Positions 23,226 to 32,184 of a stretch of 64,000 nt of DNA are shown piece by piece; within the stretch, counting starts at the first letter, position 1, and each line of letters starts with the position of its first letter. A model generated the notes under the pieces. That model was not told where the DNA came from. It saw only the letters and a program-made list of their open reading frames with translations, and made no database searches. The DNA is from Gaiellasilicea sp963850995 (GTDB lineage Bacteria > Actinomycetota > Thermoleophilia > Gaiellales > Gaiellaceae). The position numbers and the translations under genes were made by a program. The stretch covers positions 62,001 to 126,000 of the forward strand of contig CAWKNQ010000026.1 in assembly GCA_963850995.1 (NCBI GenBank), given 5' to 3'.

Positions 23226-26034
23226 GTGGGCGCGAGGAGCGCCGCTCGCGGCGGCGGTCCCGCTTCGACGTGCCGGAGGCCCCAGACGTGGCGGACGTCC
23301 CGGCCGTCGCCGGAGCGGGCTCCGGCTCGACTCCCTCCCCGTCCCCGTCGCCCTGGAGGAAGTCCGGGATCAGGTCCGGCGCGGGCGCGGCCGCGGCGAG
23401 CTCCTCGGCTTCGCGGAGGCCGCCGACGGATTCCTCTGTGGCGCCTGCCGCGTCGCGCCGGCGGGCGAACTCCGGCTCCTTCTCCTTGAGGACGACAAGG
23501 AACGGCGCCGCGATGAAAATGGTCGAGAAGGCACTGATCGAAATACCGATGAGGATCGCGAAGGCGAAGTCCTTCAGCGTCTCGCCGCCGAAGAGATACA
23601 GAGCCGACACCGGAAGCAGGGTGATGATGGTGGTCGCGAGCGAACGAGGGATCGTCTCCCAGAGCGACACGTTCGTGATGTGCGCAATCGACGAGCGCTT
23701 CATCAGCGGGATGTTCTCGCGCACGCGGTCGAAGATGATGATCGTGTCGTAGATCGAGTAGCCGATGATGGTCAGGAACGCGGCCACCGTCGCGGCGCTC
23801 ACCTCGCGGCCGGAGATCGAGTAGACCCCGAGCGCGATCAGGCCGTCGTTGACGATCGTGCGCAGGATCGGCACGGCGAACCGCCACTCGAAGCGGATGG
23901 CGACGTAGATCGTGATCAGCAGGAACGAGACGATCAGCGCGAGGATCGCGCCGCGCAGGATCTGGTCGCTGAAGCTCGCGGAGACGGTGCGGACGCCGCC
24001 GGCCTCGGCGTCGAACTCGCGCTCGAACGCCTGGGTGAGCCGCGTCTGCTCGGCAGGCTCGAGCGACTCCGAGCGGAACGTGAACTCCGTGTAGCCCCCG
24101 TTCGCCGCCTGCTCGCCGCGGCCGAGGATGGCGGCGTCCGCCTGGCCGATCTTCGCCGCTTCGTCGCGGACGGCTTCGATCTGGACAGGCTCCGAGGTCG
24201 TGAACGTGACGGTCGAGCCGCCCTGGAAGTCGATGCCGAGGTTGAGCCCCTTGAAGATGAGCGATCCGAGCGAGAGCGCGATCAGGACGCCGGCGATCGT
24301 GAACCAGAGGCGGCGCCGGCCGACGATGTCGATCTTCTGCCACCAGGGAATCTCACGGGCGCTCGCGCCCATGAACTTCGGGTTGTCGAACCAGCTGAAG
24401 CCGGCCAGGAGGCCGAGCATCACGCGCGTTGCGAGGACGGCGGTGACGATCGAGATGCCGGTGCCGAGCAGCAGCATGAACGCGAAGCCGCGGACACCGG
24501 CAGTCGCGACCGCGAACAGCACCATGGCGGCGATCGCCGTGACGACGTTCGCGTCGATGATCGTCGCGAAGCCCTTCTTGTAGCCGTTCGCGATCGCAGC
24601 GCGCACAGACTTGCCCGCGCGCGACTCCTCCTTGATCCGCTCGAAGATGACGATGTTCGCGTCGGCTGCGACGCCGATCGAGAGGATCAGGCCGGCGAAG
24701 CCCGGCAGCGTCATCGTCACGTCGAAGAGCAGGATCACGGCGTAGGTGAGCGCGGCGTAGATCGCGAGCCCGATCACGGCGACGACGCCGAGGAAGCGGT
24801 AGAAGACGAGCAAGAAGATCGCGACGAGGACAAGGCCGATCAGCGCCGCCTTCCAGGCCTGCTCGAGCGAGTCAGCGCCGAGCGTGGCCGAGATCTGCGT
24901 GTTCTCGAGCGTCGTGAAGGTGACGGGCAGGGCACCCGTCTGCAGGACGAGCGCGAGGTCCTTCGCCTCCTGGATGTCGCCGATGCCGGTGATCTGCGCC
25001 CCGTTCGAGCCGCTGATCCCGTTCGGGTACTGCTCCCAGTCGATCGAGGGCCACGACTTGATCTCGCGGTCGAGCACGATCGCAAAGTTCTGGGTGATCT
25101 TCTGGCCGCCGCCGAGCGTGTTCGTGAGGAGCTCGCCGCGGTTCGCGATTTCGTTTGTGATCTCGGCGAACTTGTCCGCGCCGGCGTCCGTGAACTGCAT
25201 CGTCACGATCGGCTCGCCGGTCGTGGTGTCGAAGTCCTGGCGCGTGCCGTCGAGCTTCAAGTCCTCGCCGGTCATCTCCGGGACGGCCTTGCCCGCCGCG
25301 ATCGCCTCTTCGCTGCGGTCGTAGCCGATCAGGTAGTACGAGTCGCTCGTCGGATTTGCCGTGCTGACGCCCGGGCAGATGTCCTCGCCGATCCCGCAGC
25401 GGAGGACGGCCGTGTTGGGCGGAACGCCGAAGATGCGCCACCCCTTCGGCAGCGTGCCCGCTTCGCCGGCAGCCTCGACCGCGTCCGTCTCGAGCAGCTT
25501 GTCCTTGTCGCCGACGGGCCCGGCGCGCACCTTCTTCTTGTCGTCGAAGAGGTACCAGGTCGTGTCCGAGCCGTCCTCGACGAGCGCCTGCTGGCCGGCG
25601 AGGAGAGCGTAGAGCGACTCCTTGGGAATCGGGAAGCCCTGTGCGCCGATCGACGGGGGCTTGAGGTTCGTCTGCAGGTCGAAGAGCTCGAGCTGGGCCG
25701 TCTTGCCGAGGATCTCGATCACCTGCTCCGGGTTCTTCAGCCCCGGGAGGTCGATCACGATCTGGTCGTCGCCCTGTGTGCGGATCTCGGGCTCCGCGAC
25801 GCCCAGTCGATCGACGCGGTCGCGCAGGATCTCGACCGAGCGGTCGAGGTCGGACTCTTGCAGAGGCCGGTTCGGCGGCGGTACCGCCTGGAGCGTCACC
25901 TCGAGCCCGCCCTGGAGGTCGAGGCCGAGCGTCGGCTTCTGCTGGAGCGGCGAGCCGGGAAGGGCGATCAGAGCGACGGCGATCAGGCCGGCGACGATCA
26001 ACAACGAAAGGATGAGGTTCGGTCTACGTTTCAC
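23209..26034 (-). CDS. secDF: Protein translocase subunit SecDF, single fused polypeptide
   Basis: A 941-residue fusion of SecD and SecF, which use the proton gradient to pull exported proteins through SecYEG. SecD covers about 1-555: one N-terminal helix (LILSLLIVAGLIAVALIAL), the large external P1 region starting at LGLDLQGGLEVTLQ, and five helices near 395-540. SecF begins near 570 (RRRLWFTIAGVLIALSLGSL, then GIDFQGGSTVTF) and has its own six helices to about 850. A charged, Pro/Ala-rich tail of about 90 residues ending in a basic cluster (RDRRRERRSSR) is extra. It follows yajC by 17 bases. Confidence 0.96.
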   Translation of the reverse strand: MKRRPNLILSLLIVAGLIAVALIALPGSPLQQKPTLGLDLQGGLEVTLQAVPPPNRPLQESDLDRSVEILRDRVDRLGVAEPEIRTQGDDQIVIDLPGLKNPEQVIEILGKTAQLELFDLQTNLKPPSIGAQGFPIPKESLYALLAGQQALVEDGSDTTWYLFDDKKKVRAGPVGDKDKLLETDAVEAAGEAGTLPKGWRIFGVPPNTAVLRCGIGEDICPGVSTANPTSDSYYLIGYDRSEEAIAAGKAVPEMTGEDLKLDGTRQDFDTTTGEPIVTMQFTDAGADKFAEITNEIANRGELLTNTLGGGQKITQNFAIVLDREIKSWPSIDWEQYPNGISGSNGAQITGIGDIQEAKDLALVLQTGALPVTFTTLENTQISATLGADSLEQAWKAALIGLVLVAIFLLVFYRFLGVVAVIGLAIYAALTYAVILLFDVTMTLPGFAGLILSIGVAADANIVIFERIKEESRAGKSVRAAIANGYKKGFATIIDANVVTAIAAMVLFAVATAGVRGFAFMLLLGTGISIVTAVLATRVMLGLLAGFSWFDNPKFMGASAREIPWWQKIDIVGRRRLWFTIAGVLIALSLGSLIFKGLNLGIDFQGGSTVTFTTSEPVQIEAVRDEAAKIGQADAAILGRGEQAANGGYTEFTFRSESLEPAEQTRLTQAFEREFDAEAGGVRTVSASFSDQILRGAILALIVSFLLITIYVAIRFEWRFAVPILRTIVNDGLIALGVYSISGREVSAATVAAFLTIIGYSIYDTIIIFDRVRENIPLMKRSSIAHITNVSLWETIPRSLATTIITLLPVSALYLFGGETLKDFAFAILIGISISAFSTIFIAAPFLVVLKEKEPEFARRRDAAGATEESVGGLREAEELAAAAPAPDLIPDFLQGDGDGEGVEPEPAPATAGTSATSGASGTSKRDRRRERRSSRPHGRAR

Positions 26035-26051
26035 GGAAGCAGCGGGACAGA

Positions 26052-26444
26052 TTAGCTGCGAACTTCGTCCTTTTGCTCGAATTCGCCCTCTCTTAGCTCT
26101 TTATTAGCTTCCTCGTCCAGCACCGTCTCGTCCCCCTCCGCCACCGCCTCCTCGTCCTCCTCTTCTTCCTCGTCCTCCTCCTCTTCCTCGTCGGGCGGTA
26201 CGACGGCGGCGACGGCTCGGCGTGCCATGCGCACCTGCAGGCCATCGGCGATCTCGACCTCGAGGTCGTCGTCCTCGTCGATCGCCTGCACGTGCCCGTA
26301 GAGGCCGCCGACGGTGAGGATCTCGTCCCCGACCTTGACGCTCGCGAGTAGCTCCCGCTGGGCCTGCGCGCGTCGGCGCTGGGGCGCGATCAGGAACAGC
26401 CAGAGCAAGGCAAACATGGCGACGATGACGATCAGCTGGGCCAA
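26052..26444 (-). CDS. yajC: Preprotein translocase subunit YajC
   Basis: A 130-residue Sec accessory protein. It has one N-terminal membrane helix (LIVIVAMFALLWLFLIAPQRRR, shown here in part) and a small cytoplasmic SH3-like domain with the family's VGDEILTVGGLYGHV. The C-terminal third is unusual: a run of acidic residues (PDEEEEEDEEEEEDEE) encoded by repetitive GAG/GAC codons, which is longer than in most YajC proteins and could be prone to slippage. It sits in the conserved order tgt-yajC-secDF and overlaps the tgt end by 13 bases. Confidence 0.95.
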   Translation of the reverse strand: MAQLIVIVAMFALLWLFLIAPQRRRAQAQRELLASVKVGDEILTVGGLYGHVQAIDEDDDLEVEIADGLQVRMARRAVAAVVPPDEEEEEDEEEEEDEEAVAEGDETVLDEEANKELREGEFEQKDEVRS

Positions 26445-27562
26445 GGGTCCTCCTGTGGGCCGCCGGCGAGCCGGGTGAGCGCCGCGGCCGTGAAGGCTGC
26501 CAGCTCGCCGCGTTCGATCGCCGCCCGCGCGCCCGCGGTCAGTTCGAGTAGGAAGTGCAGATTATGCAGGCTGAGGAGCCGCAGCCCGAGTAGCTCGTCC
26601 TGATTGACGAGGTGCCTTACGTAGGCGCGCGAGAAACGGGCGCAGGCGGGGCACGTACACCCCTCTTCGAGCGGCCGCGGGTCGCGTGCGAAGCGGGCGT
26701 TGCGCAGGTTGAGGCGGCCGGTCGCAGTGAGAGCCGAGCCGGTACGCGCGGTGCGCGTCGGCAGGACGCAGTCGAACATGTCGATCCCCGCGCCGATCAC
26801 GCGCAGGATTCCCTCCGCGTCGCCGATCCCCATGAAGTAGCGGGCCTTGTCCGCGGGGAGGAGCGGTGCGGCCCAGCCGGTCGCCTCGAACATCTCCTCT
26901 CGGCTCTCCCCCACCGCGAGCCCGCCGAGCGCGTGACCGTCGAAGCCGAGTGCTGCGATCTCCGCGATCGAGCGGCGCCTGAGCTCGTCGTCGGCGGCCC
27001 CCTGCGCGATCCCGAAGACGAGCTGGCCCTCGGCGGGCTCCTCCTGCCGCTGCCGCGCGGCCCAGAGCGAGGTCAGCCGCACCGCCTGCTCGAGCTCGCG
27101 CCGCGGGACACCGGCGGGCGGGCAGATGTCGAACGCCATCGCGATGTCGGAGCCCAGGTTGCGCTGGATCCTCGCCGCGGCCTCAGGTGAGAAGCGGGCC
27201 GGCGCGCCGTCGTAGACGGAGCGGAAGGTGACGCCGTCCTCGTCGACCGTGAGGAGCGTGTCGCGGAGCGAGAAGACCTGGAAGCCGCCCGAGTCGGTGA
27301 GGATCGGGCCGTCCCAGCCGGAGAAAGCATGCAGCCCGCCCAGCTCCGCGATGACGTCGTCGCCTGGGCGGAAGTGGAGGTGGTAGGTGTTGCCGAGGAT
27401 GATGCCGGCACCGAGCGCACGGAGCTCCGCCGGGTCGAGCGTCTTGACAGTTCCTTTCGTACCGACGGGCATGAAGGCTGGCGTCTGCACCTCGCCGTGC
27501 GCGGTGCGCAGGATCCCGGCGCGGGCGGCGCCGTCCGTCGCCGTGACCGCGAACGACTCCAT
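26432..27562 (-). CDS. tgt: tRNA-guanine transglycosylase
   Basis: A 376-residue TIM-barrel enzyme that exchanges G34 in certain tRNAs for the queuosine precursor preQ1. Catalytic and binding features are DSGGFQVFSL (Asp), the zinc site CTCPACARFSRAYVRHL with its three Cys and a His, and DCVLPTRTARTG, which holds the nucleophile Asp. Genes for the next two steps, queA (29393) and queG (44332), lie in this window, so the cell probably makes queuosine from preQ1. No preQ1 synthesis genes are present here. It is the first gene of the tgt-yajC-secDF group. Confidence 0.95.
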   Translation of the reverse strand: MESFAVTATDGAARAGILRTAHGEVQTPAFMPVGTKGTVKTLDPAELRALGAGIILGNTYHLHFRPGDDVIAELGGLHAFSGWDGPILTDSGGFQVFSLRDTLLTVDEDGVTFRSVYDGAPARFSPEAAARIQRNLGSDIAMAFDICPPAGVPRRELEQAVRLTSLWAARQRQEEPAEGQLVFGIAQGAADDELRRRSIAEIAALGFDGHALGGLAVGESREEMFEATGWAAPLLPADKARYFMGIGDAEGILRVIGAGIDMFDCVLPTRTARTGSALTATGRLNLRNARFARDPRPLEEGCTCPACARFSRAYVRHLVNQDELLGLRLLSLHNLHFLLELTAGARAAIERGELAAFTAAALTRLAGGPQEDPWPS

Positions 27563-27576
27563 GGCGGCGAGCGTAG

Positions 27577-27819
27577 CTACGAGCGTGGCAGCGCTTCTGC
27601 CCTGCCACCACCCCGCCTGCCTGCGACGGCGGCGTCGGGCGCGCGCCAGATTCCGAGGCTGATGTCGAACCCGCGCACGCGGCGGCGCTCGTCGGGCTTG
27701 TAGCTCGCGTCGAGGGCACGCCGCACGAGCTCGGCCAGCGACAGGCCGGTCCTGTGCGCCTCCTCGATCAGGAACGCGTGCTGCTCATCGGTGAGTGTCA
27801 CATGTGTCCTCCGGCCCAT
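27577..27819 (-). CDS. Ribbon-helix-helix (CopG-like) DNA-binding protein
   Basis: An 80-residue protein whose first 45 residues form a ribbon-helix-helix: the strand THVTLTDEQ, helix HAFLIEEAHRTGL and second helix LAELVRRALDASY. Such proteins bind DNA as dimers through the strand and are often antitoxins or autorepressors. The tail from about 50 is basic and of no known type. No toxin gene is next to it: upstream on the same strand there is nothing close, and the divergent neighbour is an ankyrin protein. An inverted repeat over its own start (27801-27827) suggests autoregulation. It ends 15 bases before the tgt start. Confidence 0.82.
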   Translation of the reverse strand: MGRRTHVTLTDEQHAFLIEEAHRTGLSLAELVRRALDASYKPDERRRVRGFDISLGIWRAPDAAVAGRRGGGRAEALPRS

Positions 27820-27827
27820 GACACATG
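27801..27827. promoter_or_regulatory. Inverted repeat at the ribbon-helix-helix gene start, likely operator
   Basis: CATGTGTC (27801-27808) is repeated inverted as GACACATG (27820-27827) with 11 bases between, about two helical turns centre to centre. The start codon of the ribbon-helix-helix gene (27817-27819) lies inside it. A longer TGTCACATGTGTC on the left side adds a third partial copy. Autorepression by a CopG-like dimer pair is the simplest reading. The divergent ankyrin gene might be affected too. Confidence 0.5.
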
Positions 27828-28040
27828 GGTACCCCGTCCCAACTCACGAAAGCGCAACGTCTTCGCAGCGATTCCGTCAATTTTCCGCTCCCGAGCGAGG
27901 ATATGATGAGCCTGCGCTCGAGGGCGCACCCGGTCCGCGGACAGGGCAGAGCCCACCTCGTTGCAACGCCAACACCGGAACGTCGATCTCGTCTCCGGCC
28001 CGACGACGCGGACACCGGGCCTCGAAGGAGGGAGGTCGTC

Positions 28041-29426
28041 GTGAACGTAGAGCAGCTCCGCAAGCAGGCGAAGGAGCTCGTGAAGTCGGCGCAGGCCGGC
28101 GATCCGGACGCGCTCGAGCGGCTCGGCGGGCGCGAGCCGATCCTGGCACGGGCACAGCTCGTGCTCGCGCGCGAGCACGGGTACGCGAGCTGGGCGGCGC
28201 TCCTCGCCGCGGTCGAGGCGAACGTCGAGCAGCTCGTCCGGGCTGCGACCGAAGGGCGCCGTCTCCGCGCAGAGCAGCTGCTTGGAGCCCGCCCGGAGCT
28301 CGAGCATGACCCGTGGGTGCGGCTCGTCCTCGGTCGCGACTGGCGCGGCGACCCGAACGCCCCGGGCGGGCCGCTCGGCTGGGCGCCCCTCGTCTACACG
28401 TGTCACTCATGCTTCGAGACGACCGCGCTCGCCCAGGAGCTGCTCGGACGCGGAGCCGACCCGAACGCCTTCTTCGTCAACGAGTACGGCCAGATGTCAG
28501 CGCTTTACGGCGCCGCCGGCAGGCGTCACGACCCGCAGCTCACCCGCGCGCTGCTCGAGGCGGGCGCGGATCCCGACGACGGCGAGTCGCTCTACCACTC
28601 GACCGAGGCGGAGAGCCCGGAGTGCCTCCGCATCCTGCTCGAGCACGGAGCGCAGACGTCCGGAACGAACGCGCTCGCCCACGCGCTCGACGAAGAGAGG
28701 CTGGAGCACCTCCGCCTGCTGCTCGAGCACGGCGCCGACCCGAACGAGGGCTTCTACGTCGCGCACGCGGTGCGACGCGGCCGCGGTCCCGAGACGATCG
28801 AGCTGCTCGTCTCGCACGGTGCCGACGTCGACCGGCGAGGCGGGGAGACGTGGCGCGGCGACGTCCCGCTACGCACGCCCTACCAGCACGCCGTCCTCCG
28901 AGGCAAGGGCGAGCTCGCAGAGCTCCTCGCGCGGCTCGGCGCCTCGACCGAGGTCGACCCGGCCGACGCCGCCGTCGCGGCGATCGCGCGCGGTGAGGGC
29001 CCCGACACGCCGCTCCCGGACGTACTCGACCCCGACGCGCAGGAGGTGCTCATCCTGACCGCGCTCGACGGCGGCCTCGACCGCGTTGTCGAGGCGGTCG
29101 GGCCGCACTTCAGCGGTGTCGTCGGCGGCTCGCCGGAGGGAACGCTCCTCCACCACGCCTGCTGGGTCGGCTCCGTCGAGGTCGTGGAGCGGCTGCTCGC
29201 GCTCGGAGCCGACCCGGCGGCACCGTCGCGCGCCGACTTCGACACGCCGCTCGACTGGGCCGTTCACGCCTCGCAGTACCACGGGCTCTCCGACCGTGAC
29301 TACGTCGGCGTCGCCGAGCGGCTCGTCGCCGCAGGTGCGCCGGCCGAGAGCCGGTTCCCAGAAGCGGCGGAAGGACCGCTCGCGGAGTGGCTTCAGAGCA
29401 AGAGCATGGCGTCGCCGAAAGAGTAG
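28041..29426 (+). CDS. Ankyrin-repeat protein
   Basis: A 461-residue protein. The first 60 residues (VEQLRKQAKELVKSAQAG, EPILARAQLVLAREHGYASW) form an N-terminal helical segment I have seen on other actinobacterial ankyrin proteins. From about 90 on there are about eight ankyrin-like repeats, recognisable by ALLEAGADPDDG, LLLEHGADPNEG, LLVSHGADVDRRG and RLLALGADPAAP. Ankyrin repeats bind partner proteins; no enzymatic domain or signal peptide is visible. GTG 28041 follows AAGGAGGGAG with good spacing. The end overlaps the convergent queA by 34 bases. Its upstream 220 bases hold the operator-like repeat of the divergent regulator and nothing else I can identify. Confidence 0.88.
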   Translation: MNVEQLRKQAKELVKSAQAGDPDALERLGGREPILARAQLVLAREHGYASWAALLAAVEANVEQLVRAATEGRRLRAEQLLGARPELEHDPWVRLVLGRDWRGDPNAPGGPLGWAPLVYTCHSCFETTALAQELLGRGADPNAFFVNEYGQMSALYGAAGRRHDPQLTRALLEAGADPDDGESLYHSTEAESPECLRILLEHGAQTSGTNALAHALDEERLEHLRLLLEHGADPNEGFYVAHAVRRGRGPETIELLVSHGADVDRRGGETWRGDVPLRTPYQHAVLRGKGELAELLARLGASTEVDPADAAVAAIARGEGPDTPLPDVLDPDAQEVLILTALDGGLDRVVEAVGPHFSGVVGGSPEGTLLHHACWVGSVEVVERLLALGADPAAPSRADFDTPLDWAVHASQYHGLSDRDYVGVAERLVAAGAPAESRFPEAAEGPLAEWLQSKSMASPKE

Positions 29427-30322
29427 AAGCGGTAGCGCTCCTCCACGGCGAGCCGGTAGAGGCGCCGGATCTCATCGACACCCGCGAACGCCATCACGAG
29501 CGCGAGCAGGGTCGAGCGCGGCAGGTGGAAGTTCGTCAGCAGCGCGTCGACGCGCCGGAACTCGAAGCCGGGCGTCACGAAGAGCGTCGTCCGGCCGGCA
29601 AGCTCACCCGTGCGCACGACCGTCTCGAGCACGCGCACGGTGGTCGTCCCGACCGCGAGCACGCGGTCGGCGGCGTGGATCCGCTCCCACGACTCGGGCC
29701 GCACCGAGTAGCGCTCACCGTGGAGCTCGTGCTCTTCGAGCGTCTCGGTCGCGAGCGGCCGGAAAGTGTCCAGGCCGACGTGGAGCGTGACCCGCTCGAC
29801 GTCGAGCCGCGCGAGCAGCTCCGGCGTGAAGTGCAGGCCGGCCGTCGGCGCGGCCGCTGAGCCGGCCTCGTCCGCGTACACCGTCTGGTAGCGGGAGGGA
29901 TCGACGAGCGGCTCGGTGATGTACGGCGGGAGCGGCGCCTCGCCGGCCGGCTCGCCCTCGAGGTGGACGCGCCAGCGCCCCTCGCCGAGGTGCGCGACGA
30001 GCTCGAGCGCCCCGAAGCGCATGCCCGGCTTCAGCCGCCGCGTCGGCCGGGCAAGCGCCAGCCAATCGCCGCCGCCCTCGTGCTCGAGCAGGAGCACCTC
30101 TCCTCTCGGCCGCTCGAGCCGGATCCGCGCCGGCACGACGCGCGTGTCGTTGACGACCGCGAGCTCGCCGGAAAGCTCGTCCGGCAGCTCCGCGAACGTC
30201 CGGTGCCGGACGGCGTCCGCAGCCCGGTCATAGACAAGTAGCCTCGAAGCGTCCCGGCGCTCGGCGGGCTGCTGCGCGACGAGCTCGGGCGGCAGGTCGT
30301 AGTCGAGCTCGGACGAGTCCAT
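29393..30322 (-). CDS. queA: S-adenosylmethionine:tRNA ribosyltransferase-isomerase
   Basis: A 309-residue enzyme that transfers and isomerises the ribose of AdoMet onto preQ1 in tRNA, giving epoxyqueuosine. Family motifs in order are LPPELVAQQPAERRDASRLL, LAVVNDTRVVPARI, LLLEHEGGGDWLALARP, AAPTAGLHFTPELL, HVGLDTFRPL, VGTTTVRVLE and LTNFHLPRSTLLALVMAFAG. It is a little short for the family (about 340). The ATG at 30322 is chosen because it matches the family N-terminus; the open frame continues upstream without conserved sequence. Its product is the substrate of QueG, encoded at 44332. Confidence 0.95.
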   Translation of the reverse strand: MDSSELDYDLPPELVAQQPAERRDASRLLVYDRAADAVRHRTFAELPDELSGELAVVNDTRVVPARIRLERPRGEVLLLEHEGGGDWLALARPTRRLKPGMRFGALELVAHLGEGRWRVHLEGEPAGEAPLPPYITEPLVDPSRYQTVYADEAGSAAAPTAGLHFTPELLARLDVERVTLHVGLDTFRPLATETLEEHELHGERYSVRPESWERIHAADRVLAVGTTTVRVLETVVRTGELAGRTTLFVTPGFEFRRVDALLTNFHLPRSTLLALVMAFAGVDEIRRLYRLAVEERYRFYSFGDAMLLL

Positions 30323-30348
30323 CCGACGCGGAGCGTAGCCTCCTGCCC

Positions 30349-30852
30349 GTGGACGAACAGGCACTCGAGCGGGCCATGGCCCGGATCGCGGGGGCCGCCT
30401 CAGGGCGTGCCGCGCCCGCGGAGCTCGAGGCCGCGCTTGAGCGCTCCCGTGCCCAGGTCGAGGCGCTCGCCGTTGCCGCGGCCGAGCTCGAGACAACCCT
30501 CCCGGAGCGGATCGGCGCCGCCGTGCACGACGGGCTCCGGGCAGAGGTGCTACCCGTTGCACGACATCTCGCCGAGATCCGCGGCCTGCTCAACCAGGCG
30601 ATCGGCCGGCTCGAGCGGCTGGAAGGCGACCTTCTGGCCGAGCGGCACGCCCGCGTCGACGATCTCGCGCTGCTGGTCGACCTCGTCTCCTCGGGGTGGA
30701 AGGGCGTCAGCGACCGGCTCGAGAAGCTGGAGCGCGGCGCCGCCGGGACGCTCGTCGTCGCCCGGGACGGGCTAGACCCGGCGCGCAGGGAGGACGAGCC
30801 GAAAACGGCTGCCCTTCCCCATCTCGGTATCGAGCTCGATTCGGCCGCCTAG
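30349..30852 (+). CDS. Coiled-coil protein of unknown function
   Basis: A 167-residue, almost wholly helical protein rich in Ala, Glu, Leu and Arg. Heptad patterns run through about 20-130 (LEAALERSRAQVEALAVAAA, RGLLNQAIGRLERLEGDLL, VSDRLEKLERGAAG). No signal peptide, membrane segment or catalytic motif is seen. GTG 30349 lies 26 bases from the divergent queA start. The 3' end overlaps the convergent histidine kinase gene by 81 bases, a long overlap that makes the last 27 residues less certain. Codon use with G/C at third positions supports translation. I do not recognise the family. Confidence 0.6.
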   Translation: MDEQALERAMARIAGAASGRAAPAELEAALERSRAQVEALAVAAAELETTLPERIGAAVHDGLRAEVLPVARHLAEIRGLLNQAIGRLERLEGDLLAERHARVDDLALLVDLVSSGWKGVSDRLEKLERGAAGTLVVARDGLDPARREDEPKTAALPHLGIELDSAA

Positions 30853-32175
30853 GGCGACGGCAAGCTCCCGCGCGATCGGGAGGCCGAGTCCCGTGCCGTG
30901 GCCGTCGTGCGACCAGAACGGCCGGAAGATTCGGTCCCGTTCCTCCCGCGCGATCCCCGGGCCAGTGTCTGCGACGTCGACGGTGACGGTTCCGTTCGAG
31001 CTCTGCAGGGCGAGCTCGATCCGGCCTCCGTCGGGCGTCCAACGGAAGGCATTGGAGAGCAGGTTGGAGATGACTTGCAGCACGCGGTCGCCGTCCGAGA
31101 CGATCACCGGTGCCCCGTCCGCCTCCTGCGTGTACTCGATGCCGCGCCGGCGAGCCTCGTCGGCGAACGTCGAATAGGCGCGCTCGAGGAGCCGGCTCAT
31201 GTCGACCTCTTCGGTGAGCACGGTGAACCTGTGCGCGTTCAGCTTCGCCAGGTCGAGCACGTCGCCGACGAGGCGGCCGAGACGCTCTGCCTCCTCCGCC
31301 ACGATCTCGAGCGAGGCGTCCGCGAGCTCGGGATCGGTGACGACGCCTTCGCGCAGGGCGGCAACGTGACCGCGGATCGCGGTCAGCGGCGTGCGCAGCT
31401 CGTGCGAGACGGACATCAGGAAGTTTCGCTCGCGCTGCTCCGTTTCGGCGAGCCGGGCCGCCATCTCCCGGAAGCGCTCGGTGAGGTGCCCGATCTCACC
31501 TTTGCCGGGTACCTGCGGCACGTCCACGTCGTAGTGCCCTTCGGCGACCTGATCCATGGCGTTCGAGAGCCTGAGCACAGGCTCGGTGAGCCGGCGGGAG
31601 AGGTACCACGCGAGCCCGCCGACGACGACGAGAGCGACGAGGAGCGCCAGCGCGAGGCGTGACAGCAGCGTGAGCCATGTCTCGCGGAGCTCGGCCTTCG
31701 GCTTGGCCACGATCAGGTACGAGAACGTGACGCCCTTCTCGCCGCCCAGCCGCACCGGGTGGGAGGCGGCGAGGAACGTCCGGTTTTCCCCGGGCGGGTC
31801 GAACTCGAACGTCACCACCCGGTCGTCGCTCAGGTCGACGCCGACGTCCGCGGCACGGAGGCGGGCCAGCCCCGAGTCTTGCCCCGTGCCGGGATACGAG
31901 GACGCCCGGACGACCTCGAAGAGGCGGTCACCGGTCGCGGCCTCGAGCCTCTCGGCCGCGAAGGACGGCGCGGCTCTGTCCTCGTCCAGCGCGCGCACGG
32001 CGGACTCGGCGTAGAGCTCCGCGAGCCCGCTGGCCTCCTGACGCAGCTCTTTCAGCGTCTCGTTGCGGGAGTAGTCCTGGAAGAGGCGCAGCGCGATCAG
32101 GCTCGTGACGAGCCCGGCGAGCGCGATCCCCGCCAGGAAGAGCGCCGGCAGGCGAAAGCGCAGGGAGTTGAGCAC
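30772..32175 (-). CDS. Membrane sensor histidine kinase
   Basis: A 467-residue two-helix sensor kinase. Helix 1 is at about 9-30, an external sensor region at about 31-170, helix 2 at about 172-195 (LALALLVALVVVGGLAWYL), then a HAMP linker (RLTEPVLRLSNAMDQVAEG). The phospho-acceptor helix is FLMSVSHELRTPLTAIRGH. The ATPase shows the N box (QVISNLLSNAFRWTP), G1 (DTGPGIAREERDRIF) and G2 (GHGTGLGLPIARELA). All key residues are present. It starts nine bases after the stop of its response regulator and is the third gene of the operon beginning at 33422. Confidence 0.95.
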   Translation of the reverse strand: MLNSLRFRLPALFLAGIALAGLVTSLIALRLFQDYSRNETLKELRQEASGLAELYAESAVRALDEDRAAPSFAAERLEAATGDRLFEVVRASSYPGTGQDSGLARLRAADVGVDLSDDRVVTFEFDPPGENRTFLAASHPVRLGGEKGVTFSYLIVAKPKAELRETWLTLLSRLALALLVALVVVGGLAWYLSRRLTEPVLRLSNAMDQVAEGHYDVDVPQVPGKGEIGHLTERFREMAARLAETEQRERNFLMSVSHELRTPLTAIRGHVAALREGVVTDPELADASLEIVAEEAERLGRLVGDVLDLAKLNAHRFTVLTEEVDMSRLLERAYSTFADEARRRGIEYTQEADGAPVIVSDGDRVLQVISNLLSNAFRWTPDGGRIELALQSSNGTVTVDVADTGPGIAREERDRIFRPFWSHDGHGTGLGLPIARELAVALGGRIELDTEMGKGSRFRLVLPARRV

Positions 32176-32184
32176 GGCTTAACC

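Noticed and set aside
23203..26055. An open plus-strand frame of 950 codons opposite secDF
   Set aside because: It mirrors the secDF codons and has highly charged low-complexity sequence (repeated Arg-Asp-Glu) and no recognisable fold. secDF is certain.
26160..26200. The acidic repeat in yajC as a sign of a frameshift
   Set aside because: The frame stays open through it and the sequence on both sides belongs to one protein that ends normally. It is a low-complexity tail, not a break.
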